A stretch of DNA of 6,199 nt. It comes from DATAFT01 sp035544635. GTDB lineage: Bacteria > Acidobacteriota > Thermoanaerobaculia > Multivoradales > Multivoraceae. How positions within the stretch are numbered: position 1 is the stretch's first letter; each line of letters begins with the position of its first letter. Below the pieces are notes generated by a model. The model had not been told where the DNA came from and made no database searches. It worked only from the letters and a program-made list of their open reading frames with translations. This document shows positions 1 through 5,750 of the stretch, piece after piece. The DNA is taken from the NCBI GenBank assembly GCA_035544635.1, contig DATKDQ010000177.1, positions 1 through 6,199 of the forward strand, in the 5' to 3' direction. A program made the position numbers and the translations under genes.

Positions 1-531
1 GAGGCCGAGGGCGTAGTTGATGAACACGAACGGGAAGACCGGCGAGAGGCGGAGCAGGAAGACGATGCGGCGGCCCTGCCGCGCGATCGCGCGATCGAGC
101 TGGGCGAAGCGCTCGGAGCGAGCGATCCTCCGCTCGACGGCACCGCGCGCCAGGTAGCGCCCCACCACGAACGCCGCGATCGCGCCGAGCGAGGCGCCGA
201 GGAAGGCCCACAGCGTCCCCTGCGCGAGGCCGAAGACGGCGCCGCTGGCGAGCGTGAGGAGCGAGCCGGGAACGAGCGCGACCGTGGCGACCGCGTATCC
301 GAGGACGAACACCAGGGGACCGAGCGCGCCCAGCCCGTCCACCCAGGCGGCGAAGGCGGGAACGTAGCCGCCGGCTTTGCGCGCGAGCAGCAGGAGGAGA
401 GCCAGCAGGGCGAGACCGCCGCCGACGCGGGCGGCGACCCTCACCCGGCTCGCCGGCGGCGGCGGAGTGACGGCGGTCGATGCGGGGCCGCCGTCGCCCG
501 GCCGGCCGGGGTGTGCGGCGCCGGCGGTCAT
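1..531 (-). CDS. TVP38/TMEM64 (VTT-domain) family membrane protein, partial (C-terminus outside window)
   Basis: Reading from the ATG at 531, 177 codons stay open to the window edge. Residues 1-30 are a Pro/Gly/Ala-rich, probably cytoplasmic tail. A hydrophobic helix follows at about 38-50 (LALLALLLLLA), then one at about 70-87. The family signature VPGSLLTLASGAVFG is at 87-101, a further helix at about 105-125 ends in GRYLAR, and the LRLSPVFPF...NYALG motif at 160-176 closes the visible part. These are hallmarks of the TVP38/TMEM64 family, integral inner-membrane proteins related to DedA. Family members are usually about 220-250 residues, so roughly 50-70 are missing beyond position 1. The biochemical role of the bacterial proteins is not settled; related DedA proteins are implicated in moving undecaprenyl phosphate across the membrane. 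The gene lies 29 nt after the small membrane protein on the same strand, so it is probably co-transcribed. No strong Shine-Dalgarno precedes the ATG (only GGCGAG). Confidence 0.88.
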   Translation of the reverse strand, partial: MTAGAAHPGRPGDGGPASTAVTPPPPASRVRVAARVGGGLALLALLLLLARKAGGYVPAFAAWVDGLGALGPLVFVLGYAVATVALVPGSLLTLASGAVFGLAQGTLWAFLGASLGAIAAFVVGRYLARGAVERRIARSERFAQLDRAIARQGRRIVFLLRLSPVFPFVFINYALGL

Positions 532-548
532 GGCTCGCCGAGATTCAC

Positions 549-567
549 GGCCTGACCCGGTCAGGCC
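549..567 (-). repeat. 19-nt near-perfect inverted repeat overlapping a stop codon
   Basis: GGCCTGACC and GGTCAGGCC flank a single central base, so the transcript can form a compact GC-rich hairpin. It overlaps the TGA stop (561-563) of the small membrane protein and ends 17 nt before the start of the TVP38 gene. No T-run follows in the direction of transcription, so it is not a typical intrinsic terminator. It may be an intercistronic processing or stability hairpin. Confidence 0.6.
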
Positions 568-914
568 AGGGCCCAGAGCGCGGAGGCGAGCAGGACTCCG
601 CTCATGCCGACGAAGCAGGCGCCGACGGCGAACAGGTTCCCCCAGATGGTGCCTTCCTTCGCGGTCTTGCCGAGGACCATGAGACCGCCCAGGCAGACGG
701 CGAGCTGAGCCGTGACGAAGCCGGCCGTGGCACCGCTCGAGATCGAGCCGGTCTCGACGCCGCGCGCGATCATCAGGTTCACACCGGTGAGGACGGCGCC
801 CAGCGCGAGCACGGCGAGCGCGATGAGGTCCCAGAGCTTCGGCTTGGGGATGTCGAGCTGGGGCAGCTTCATCGCTCTCGGCTTCGCCGCCGGTTCTTCC
901 GCCGTCGTGGTCAT
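561..914 (-). CDS. Small three-helix membrane protein of unknown function
   Basis: I do not recognise this family. The protein is 117 residues from the ATG at 914, or 121 from the ATG at 926. I prefer 914 because a GGAGGA lies 4 nt upstream of it; a weaker GAGGG precedes 926. Numbering from the 926 start, a polar tail (1-32: TTTAEEPAAKPR..., then a PQLDIPKPK stretch) is followed by three hydrophobic segments at about 33-54, 66-86 and 97-119. The first two are separated by a short polar turn (RGVETGSISSG) and the last two by GKTAKEGTIWG. The C-terminus ends within or just after the last helix. No catalytic motif is visible. It lies between the DUF4301 gene (81-nt gap) and the TVP38 gene (29-nt gap) on the same strand, so it is probably part of the same transcript, perhaps as an accessory membrane subunit. 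Coding is supported by the clean hydrophobicity pattern and the ribosome binding site. Confidence 0.75.
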   Translation of the reverse strand: MTTTAEEPAAKPRAMKLPQLDIPKPKLWDLIALAVLALGAVLTGVNLMIARGVETGSISSGATAGFVTAQLAVCLGGLMVLGKTAKEGTIWGNLFAVGACFVGMSGVLLASALWALA

Positions 915-924
915 CCGCTCCTCC
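915..924 (-). promoter_or_regulatory. Ribosome binding site deciding the small membrane protein start
   Basis: On the minus strand GGAGGA (924-919) sits 4 nt before the ATG at 914. It is the best Shine-Dalgarno among the minus-strand genes and overlaps the alternative upstream ATG at 926-924. It favours the inner start, which shortens the protein by four residues (MEER). Confidence 0.6.
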
Positions 925-995
925 ATCGCGGCCCTCGCGAGAGCCGGCCGGATGGTAACACGCCGAAACGGGCCGAATCGCGGGCGGGACGCGGC

Positions 996-2711
996 TTACG
1001 GGCCGGATCGATGCTCGTCTCGCAGCAGGTCGAGCACGGTCTTGACCGGCGTGAACGCCGCTTTCGGGATGTCGACGAACACCGTGTTCCATCCCGCCAT
1101 CGACCCGTTCCACAGCCCGGGGTGCTCGAGCGCGAGGAGCTTGGTGGCGCCGGCGGTGCGCTCGGTGACGAACGGGCGGGTGGGATCGACGAAGTCGCGG
1201 AGCGGGTAGGGCCGGCCGCCGTGGTCGCGCACGCCGAGCGCCATCAGCACGGGGTTGAAGTGCGTCGACGACGCGAGGATCGCCTGCTGCTCCGGCGACT
1301 TGGCGATCTCCGCGGTCTCGACGATCTGCTTCGTCGCCTCGCCGTCGCGGCCGCGCGCCCAGAACGGCCCGCCGCCCGGCTCGCCGGAGACCGCGACCAT
1401 GCCGGCGACCCGCAGTGGGCGATCGAGCCGGGCGGCGAGCTCGCGCCGGGCGCGGGCGTCGCACCACCCCTGCGGCGTGGCCGGTCCCGCCCGCTCGAGC
1501 CAGCGGGCGAGAAACGCGCGCGCGTCGTCGCAGGCATCGGCGTCGCTCGCGTCGTCGAGTCGATCGAGCAGCGCGCCGGCCTCGCGCTGGAGACGCACCA
1601 GCAGGCCGGCGAGGAGACGCTGCCAGAGGATCGAGGGGCCGCGCCGCTCGGCGGGCTGCACGTTGTCGATGTTCTTGACCAGCACCAGATCGCCGCCGAG
1701 CTCCTCGAGATTGCGCAGCAGCGCTCCGTGCCCGCCCGGACGGAAGAGAAGCTCGCCTTCGGGCGTTCGGAACGGGCGGCCCTCGGCGTCGAGCGCCACC
1801 GTGTCGGTGGCGGGCGACTGCGTGGAGAGCTCGAGCTCGAGGCTGCCCTCCGCGGCACCTTCCGCAGCACCTTTCGCAGCACCTTCTGAAGCGCCCTCCG
1901 GCGCACCCTTCGCGGACCGCCATCGCTTGGCGGCGCGCCGGAAGCCATCCTCGGCGCCCTCGGCGACCGTGAAGTGGACGCGCGATACCCCCTGCGCGTC
2001 CCGAACCAGGAGCACGGCCTCGTCGAGGTGCTCCTCGACCGGCGTCACCGCCCGCTCGCCGCGGCGGTGAAACGGGATGAGCCCCTTGGGCATCCCGACG
2101 TAGCCGAGCCCCTCGGGCTCGAGCAGCGCCGCGAGCAGGGGACGCAGATCGGCGTCGGGGTCGCGCGCTTCGATCGCGCCGAGCGGGTCGTCGCCGCGTG
2201 CGTCGGCCCCGGCGGTCTCACCGGCGGCAGGCTGCGCGCCTTCGCCCGGGTGGCGATGGCCGTCGCCGCGCTGCCGGCGCAGCGCCTCGGCGAGCGCGTC
2301 CCGGAACGGCAGGTCGCGCAGCCGCTCCGCCAGCTTCAGGACGTCGCCCGCTGTGGCGTCCCCGGCGGCGGCGCGGGCACGCACGCTCGCTAGCCGCAGG
2401 CCGGCATCGCTCTCGAGCGCGCGCGAGAGGCTCGCGAACATCCGGCTCGCGGCGCCCGACGCGGGCACCAGCTTGCGCAGCCGGCCGCGCGCCGCGGCGT
2501 CGGCCCACAGCTCGAGGAGCGCGCCGTGCTCCGCGGGGTCGAGCCGCTCGATGCCGTCTCCTGGGGTCGCGGCGGCCTCGAGCACGACCGGCGGCGGCGG
2601 ATCGCGCAGCAGCGCGAGCTGGCGCTCGACCTCCTCGACCGGGATGCCGCGGCGCCGGATCTGCTCGAGATCGGCAGCGGAAAGGAGGGCCCCCTCCGAG
2701 CTCTCAGCCAT
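996..2711 (-). CDS. DUF4301 family protein, probable nucleotidyltransferase-like
   Basis: The 571-residue protein carries the conserved blocks I associate with DUF4301: VPASGAASRMF (82-92), VGMPKGLIPFH (205-215), FRPGGHGALL (323-332), VKNIDNV (345-351), GMVAVSGEPGGGPFW (437-451), QIVET (462-466), STHFNPV (482-488) and LWNGSMAGWNTVFV (533-546). No enzymatic activity is established for the family. The order of a glycine/serine-rich loop, PK-x-L-x-P, GGHG and NIDN resembles UDP-sugar pyrophosphorylases, so a nucleotide-sugar role is plausible; that is inference. Two stretches look like lineage-specific hydrophilic insertions: about 146-188 and an Ala/Glu/Gly repeat at 268-290. They would explain a length somewhat above the roughly 500-520 residues I recall for the family. 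An in-frame stop lies at 2762-2760 and 2711 is the first ATG, giving an N-terminus (SAADLEQIRRRGI) that fits the family; its Shine-Dalgarno is weak. The gene begins 51 nt after the rmlA stop, so it is probably in the rml transcript. Confidence 0.88.
   Translation of the reverse strand: MAESSEGALLSAADLEQIRRRGIPVEEVERQLALLRDPPPPVVLEAAATPGDGIERLDPAEHGALLELWADAAARGRLRKLVPASGAASRMFASLSRALESDAGLRLASVRARAAAGDATAGDVLKLAERLRDLPFRDALAEALRRQRGDGHRHPGEGAQPAAGETAGADARGDDPLGAIEARDPDADLRPLLAALLEPEGLGYVGMPKGLIPFHRRGERAVTPVEEHLDEAVLLVRDAQGVSRVHFTVAEGAEDGFRRAAKRWRSAKGAPEGASEGAAKGAAEGAAEGSLELELSTQSPATDTVALDAEGRPFRTPEGELLFRPGGHGALLRNLEELGGDLVLVKNIDNVQPAERRGPSILWQRLLAGLLVRLQREAGALLDRLDDASDADACDDARAFLARWLERAGPATPQGWCDARARRELAARLDRPLRVAGMVAVSGEPGGGPFWARGRDGEATKQIVETAEIAKSPEQQAILASSTHFNPVLMALGVRDHGGRPYPLRDFVDPTRPFVTERTAGATKLLALEHPGLWNGSMAGWNTVFVDIPKAAFTPVKTVLDLLRDEHRSGP
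1848..1916. repeat. 12-bp tandem repeat, about 5.7 units, inside the DUF4301 gene
   Basis: Units on the plus strand begin at 1848, 1860, 1872, 1884, 1896 and 1908 (partial) and resemble TTCCGCAGCACC. The second and third differ at one position; the others diverge more. Because the unit is a multiple of three, it encodes an in-frame four-residue repeat on the minus strand (GAxEGAxxGA pattern, residues about 268-290). This looks like a low-complexity linker that grew by slippage within the folded domain. Confidence 0.85.
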
Positions 2712-2762
2712 GGCCCTGGAGGAGCGCCTGGCGGTCTCGTGCCCGGGCGTGCGCCCCTCTCA

Positions 2763-3632
2763 TCACTCCTCGTCGACCGCACGGAGCAGGTACTGTCCGT
2801 ACTCGCTCGCGCCGAGCGCGCGCGCCATGCGCACCACCGCCGCGCGTTCGATCCATCCTTCGCGCAGCGCGATCTCCTCGAGGCAGGCGACCTTCAATCC
2901 CTGCCGCTCCTCGATCGCCTGGATGAAGTTCGCGGCCTGGAGCAGCGCCTCGTGCGTTCCTGTGTCGAGCCACGCGATGCCGCGCCCGAGGCGGATCACG
3001 TTGAGCTCGCCGCGCCGCAGGTACTCGCGGTTGACGTCGGTGATCTCGAGCTCGCCGCGGGCCGAGGGCACGAGCCGGTCGGCGATCGCGACCACCCGAT
3101 TGTCGTAGAAGTAGAGACCGGGCACCGCGTAGGGCGACGCCGGCTTGGCCGGCTTCTCGACTAGATCGAGCGCGCGGCCGTCGTCGGCGAACGTGACCAC
3201 GCCGTAGCGCTGCGGGTCGCGCACGCGATAGCCGAAGATGGTGGCGCCGCGCGACCGCCGGGTCGCCCGCCGCAGGTCGGCGTCGAGCCCATGACCGTAG
3301 AAGATGTTGTCACCGAGCGCGAGCGCCACGCGCTGCCTGCCGATGAAGTCGCGGCCGATGAGGAACGCCTGCGCGATGCCCTCGGGCCGCGGCTGCACCT
3401 CGTAGGCGAGGCGCAGGCCGAGCTGCGAGCCGTCGCCGAGCAGCCGCTTGAAGCTGTCCTGATCCTCCGGCGTCGTGATCAGGAGAATGTCGCGGATGCC
3501 CGCCAGCATGAGCGTCGATAGCGGGTAGTAGACCATCGGCTTGTCGTAGACCGGGACCAGCTGCTTCGAGACCGCGCGGCTCACCGGATAGAGCCGCGTG
3601 CCGGTGCCGCCGGCGAGGAGAATGCCCTTCAT
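2763..3632 (-). CDS. rmlA: Glucose-1-phosphate thymidylyltransferase
   Basis: RmlA (RfbA) joins glucose-1-phosphate and dTTP to give dTDP-glucose and pyrophosphate, the first committed step of dTDP-deoxysugar synthesis in the cytoplasm. The 289-residue length is typical of the short RmlA type. Visible motifs are the nucleotide-binding loop LAGGTGTRL (6-14), SKQLVPVYDKPM (22-33) with the conserved lysine, LGDNI with metal-binding Asp108 (106-110), VEKP (158-161), ELEITDVN (194-201) and WLDTGT with Asp223 (221-226). The C-terminal region (about 247-285) is the usual helical tail that forms the allosteric site in characterised members. The ATG at 3632 is 19 nt after the rmlB stop, and its MKGILLAGG start is the standard N-terminus. 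No clear Shine-Dalgarno is seen, so translation may be coupled to rmlB. It is the second gene of the minus-strand unit. Confidence 0.97.
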   Translation of the reverse strand: MKGILLAGGTGTRLYPVSRAVSKQLVPVYDKPMVYYPLSTLMLAGIRDILLITTPEDQDSFKRLLGDGSQLGLRLAYEVQPRPEGIAQAFLIGRDFIGRQRVALALGDNIFYGHGLDADLRRATRRSRGATIFGYRVRDPQRYGVVTFADDGRALDLVEKPAKPASPYAVPGLYFYDNRVVAIADRLVPSARGELEITDVNREYLRRGELNVIRLGRGIAWLDTGTHEALLQAANFIQAIEERQGLKVACLEEIALREGWIERAAVVRMARALGASEYGQYLLRAVDEE

Positions 3633-3651
3633 CGCGTCGGCGGCGGGACGG

Positions 3652-4737
3652 TCACGAGCCGATGAGCCCGAGCCGCTCGCGGCGGTAGCCCCGCCCCTGC
3701 GCGGCTTCGCACCAGTGGGCGTGGTCGAGGTACCAGCGGACGGTGGCGCGGAGACCGTCGTCGAACGAGGTGCGGGGCGTCCACCCGAGCTCGCGGCCGA
3801 TCTTCGAGGCGTCGATCGCGTAGCGGCGATCGTGGCCCGGGCGGTCGGCGACGTGCGTCACCAGCGCCGCGTACGACCCGATCCCGCGCTCGCGCAGCGC
3901 GGGGTTCGAGCCGGCGGGGCAGAGCTCCTCGAGCACCGCGCACAGGCCGGTGACGGTCTCGAGGTTGCTGCGCTCGCAGCGCCCGCCCAGGTTGTAGCTC
4001 TCGCCCGGGCGGCCACGCTCGAGCACCTCGAGCAGCCCGTCGCAGTGATCCTCGACGTAGAGCCAGTCGCGCACCTGCGCGCCGTCGCCGTAGATCGGCA
4101 GCGGCTTGGCCTCGATCGCGTTGAGGATCATGAGCGGAATCAGCTTCTCGGGGAACTGGTAGGGACCGTAGTTGTTCGAGCAGTTGGTGACGATCGCCGG
4201 TAGTCCGTAGGTGTGGTGGAAGGCGCGGACCAGGTGGTCGGCCGCCGCCTTCGAGGCGGAGTAGGGAGATCGCGGCGCGTACGCCGTGTCCTCGCGAAAG
4301 AGGCCCTCCTCGCCGAGCGAGCCGAAGACCTCGTCGGTGGAGACGTGGAGGAAGCGGAACGCGGCGGCGCGGCTGGCTCCGGCTCCCGCCAGGTGGCGGC
4401 GGGCCGCCTCGAGTAGCTCGAACGTGCCCTGGATGTTGGTGCGCACGAACGGGCGCGGGTCGTCGATCGAGCGGTCGACGTGGGTCTCGGCCGCGAGGTT
4501 GAGGAGCGCTCGCGGGCGGTGGTCGCGGAAGACGGCGTCGACCAGATCGCGATCGGCGATGTCGCCACGCACGAACACCACGCGCGCGGCGTCGGGAAGC
4601 TCCTCGAGGCTGGCGGCGCTCCCGGCGTAGGTCAGGTTGTCGAGGACGACGACGCGGTCCGCGGTCGCCTCGAGCGCGCGGCGCACGAGGTTGGAGCCGA
4701 TGAAGCCGGCACCGCCGGTGACGAGCAGGGTGTCCAT
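3652..4737 (-). CDS. rmlB: dTDP-glucose 4,6-dehydratase
   Basis: RmlB (RfbB) converts dTDP-glucose to dTDP-4-keto-6-deoxyglucose using tightly bound NAD+. It belongs to the extended short-chain dehydrogenase family. The 361 residues show the Rossmann motif GGAGFIGS (8-15), DNLTYAGS (33-40), NLAAETHVDRSI (80-91), the catalytic triad region STDEVFG with Thr134-Asp135-Glu136, and YSASK with Tyr159 and Lys163. They also show NCSNNYGPYQFPEKLIPL (185-202) and VRDWLYVEDHC (222-232). The Asp-Glu pair in STDEVFG is diagnostic of the dehydratase rather than an epimerase. Length and order are normal with no disruption. It is the first gene of the minus-strand unit, followed after 19 nt by rmlA. Its start at 4737 follows directly from the conserved MDTLLVTGGAGF N-terminus; the nearest Shine-Dalgarno-like GAGG lies about 16 nt upstream, which is too far to be convincing. 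rmlC and rmlD are absent from the window. Confidence 0.97.
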   Translation of the reverse strand: MDTLLVTGGAGFIGSNLVRRALEATADRVVVLDNLTYAGSAASLEELPDAARVVFVRGDIADRDLVDAVFRDHRPRALLNLAAETHVDRSIDDPRPFVRTNIQGTFELLEAARRHLAGAGASRAAAFRFLHVSTDEVFGSLGEEGLFREDTAYAPRSPYSASKAAADHLVRAFHHTYGLPAIVTNCSNNYGPYQFPEKLIPLMILNAIEAKPLPIYGDGAQVRDWLYVEDHCDGLLEVLERGRPGESYNLGGRCERSNLETVTGLCAVLEELCPAGSNPALRERGIGSYAALVTHVADRPGHDRRYAIDASKIGRELGWTPRTSFDDGLRATVRWYLDHAHWCEAAQGRGYRRERLGLIGS

Positions 4738-4746
4738 GGATGGTAT

Positions 4747-4796
4747 GCGCCGTCCTCGGCGCCGAAATCTTGCTCGCGGAGGGCGTCGTATCTACC
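4747..4796. repeat. Direct repeat copy A in the rmlB-uppP intergenic region
   Basis: This 50-bp segment matches the one at 4824-4874. Shared blocks are GCGCCGTCC, CGGCGCC, GCGGAGGGCGT and a GTAnCnACC end, with the middle 12-13 nt diverged. It lies directly upstream of rmlB (10 nt from the start codon), so it may be part of the rmlB leader or control region. Confidence 0.75.
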
Positions 4797-4823
4797 CCGC
4801 CGGTAGGGCGAGCGCAGCGAGCA

Positions 4824-4874
4824 GCGCCGTCCGCGGCGCCAAAGTTGTAACTTGCGGAGGGCGTGGTACCCACC
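4824..4874. repeat. Direct repeat copy B in the rmlB-uppP intergenic region
   Basis: This 51-bp partner of copy A starts 77 bp further on. Its diverged centre contains the A/T-rich inverted repeat at 4842-4853, and its right end forms the left arm and loop of the hairpin at 4854-4885. Neither copy shows a protein-coding signature that I trust. Confidence 0.75.
4842..4853. promoter_or_regulatory. A/T-rich inverted repeat AAGTT-GT-AACTT, possible operator
   Basis: Perfect 5-bp arms with a 2-bp centre form an A/T-rich island in very GC-rich DNA between two divergent genes. This fits a small dimeric repressor site, but no cognate regulator is encoded nearby. It may simply be part of repeat copy B. 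Confidence 0.3.
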
Positions 4875-4885
4875 ACGCCCTCCGC
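4854..4885. repeat. 14-bp perfect inverted repeat (hairpin) upstream of uppP
   Basis: Arms 4854-4867 (GCGGAGGGCGTGGT) and 4872-4885 are exact reverse complements around the 4-nt loop ACCC. It ends 24 nt before the uppP start codon. No T-run follows on either strand, so it is not a canonical terminator. Its left arm shares the GCGGAGGGCGT block also present in repeat copy A. Confidence 0.8.
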
Positions 4886-4896
4886 GACCGCACGGC

Positions 4897-4903
4897 TACT
4901 ATA
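4897..4903. promoter_or_regulatory. Overlapping -10-like hexamers facing both genes
   Basis: The plus strand reads TACTAT (4897-4902), which would place the transcription start on or next to the A of the uppP ATG. The minus strand reads TATAGT (4903-4898, five of six matches to TATAAT), which would start an rmlB transcript near 4891 with a leader of about 150 nt. No good -35 element is seen at 16-18 nt for either direction, so both calls are tentative. Confidence 0.35.
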
Positions 4904-4909
4904 CCCGCG

Positions 4910-5719
4910 ATGAGCCTCGGCTACCTGGTCCTGCTGGCCATCGTCCAGGGGACGACCGAGTTCCTGCCGATCAGCTCCTCGGCCCATCTCATCCTGCTGC
5001 CGCGCGTGCTCGACGCCGTCGATCAGGGCCTGCGCTTCGACGTCGCGGCGAACACCGGGACGTTCCTTGCCGTCCTCCTCTACTTTCGCGGCGAGGTGTG
5101 GAGGATGACCGCTGCCGTGATCTCGGGGGACGTCGAGAGCGCGCCGGAGCGACGACTGGCCGGGCAGATCCTGCTCGGGAGCGTGCCGGTTCTGGTCTTC
5201 GGCCTCCTCTTCCGCGACGTGATCGCCACCTTCGCGCGAGACCCGTTGGTGGTCGCGGTGGCCTCGATCGTATTCGGTCTCCTCCTCGGCGCCGCCGATC
5301 GCTACGGGCGGCGCCAGCGCTCGGCCGGCGACCTGACCTGGAGTGACGCGGCGCTCATCGGCGCGGCGCAGGCGCTGGCGCTCGTGCCCGGGACCTCGCG
5401 ATCGGGTGTCACCATCACGGCCGGGATCGCGTCGCACCTGCGGCGCGAGGAGGCGGCGCGCTTCTCCTTTCTGCTCGCGCTGCCGGTCGGCGCGGCCGCC
5501 GCGCTCTATGAAGGGTTCCTGCTCGCCCGCGCCGGCGTCGATGCGGCAACGCTCGGTCAGCTCGCGATCGTGGTCGTGGGGTCGGCGGCGGTCGGCGTCG
5601 GGGCGATCCACTTCCTGCTGGCGTTTCTGAGGCGGCGCGGTCTCCTGGGCTTCGCGGTCTATCGGGTGGTGCTGGGGATCGTCATCCTGGTGGTGATATT
5701 CGGGCAACATAAATATTGA
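4910..5719 (+). CDS. uppP: Undecaprenyl-diphosphate phosphatase (UppP/BacA)
   Basis: UppP removes a phosphate from undecaprenyl diphosphate, regenerating the lipid carrier used for peptidoglycan, O-antigen and other surface glycans. It is a polytopic inner-membrane enzyme, and its overexpression confers bacitracin resistance. The 269 residues include the (E/Q)xxxE motif as Q13-GTT-E17 followed by FLPISSSAHL with His26, and the second active-site motif PGTSRSGVT (160-168). Both precede or flank hydrophobic helices, and the C-terminal helix (about 252-264) ends in FGQHKY. Length is normal for the family (about 260-280). The reading frame is open further upstream to about 4637, but that part overlaps rmlB and has no UppP similarity; MSLGYLVLLAIVQG at 4910 is the expected N-terminus. 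No Shine-Dalgarno precedes this ATG, and with the TACTAT hexamer this suggests a leaderless mRNA. The gene is divergent from the rml unit, and its stop codon overlaps the next promoter. Confidence 0.95.
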   Translation: MSLGYLVLLAIVQGTTEFLPISSSAHLILLPRVLDAVDQGLRFDVAANTGTFLAVLLYFRGEVWRMTAAVISGDVESAPERRLAGQILLGSVPVLVFGLLFRDVIATFARDPLVVAVASIVFGLLLGAADRYGRRQRSAGDLTWSDAALIGAAQALALVPGTSRSGVTITAGIASHLRREEAARFSFLLALPVGAAAALYEGFLLARAGVDAATLGQLAIVVVGSAAVGVGAIHFLLAFLRRRGLLGFAVYRVVLGIVILVVIFGQHKY

Positions 5720-5744
5720 CATTCACGAATTAGTAGGCTACAGT
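5716..5744 (+). promoter_or_regulatory. Strong sigma-70-type promoter overlapping the uppP stop
   Basis: A consensus -35 (TTGACA, 5716-5721) is followed by a 17-nt spacer and a -10 of TACAGT (5739-5744, four of six). The -35 contains the uppP stop codon. The preceding A/T-rich stretch (about 5693-5715, including ACATAAATA) resembles an UP element and stands out in this GC-rich DNA. The predicted transcription start is about 5750-5753. Confidence 0.75.
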
Positions 5745-5750
5745 CCCTCG

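Noticed and set aside
480..1889. Long plus-strand open frame (469 codons) over the left part of the window
   Set aside because: It is antisense to the DUF4301 and small membrane protein genes. Its translation is Arg/Glu/Gly-rich with no recognisable domain, as expected from a shadow frame in GC-rich DNA.
1848..1916. Short repeats as a possible CRISPR array
   Set aside because: Units are only 12 bp, contiguous without spacers, and lie in frame inside a coding gene.
2763..4737. Possible frameshift or fusion in rmlA or rmlB
   Set aside because: Both genes are full length with all expected motifs in order.
4854..4885. Strong hairpin as an intrinsic terminator for either divergent gene
   Set aside because: No T-run follows on either strand, and it lies upstream of, not after, both genes.
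4637..4909. N-terminal extension of UppP from an upstream ATG
   Set aside because: These 91 codons overlap the 5' end of rmlB and the repeat region, are Arg-rich, and precede the normal UppP N-terminus at 4910.
3629..5722. Long minus-strand open frame (697 codons) spanning uppP, the intergenic region and rmlB
   Set aside because: It runs antisense to uppP and out of frame through rmlB, giving Arg/Pro/His-rich sequence. Both genes it overlaps have clear family motifs in other frames. The similar peptides it would encode at 4747-4874 simply reflect the DNA direct repeat.
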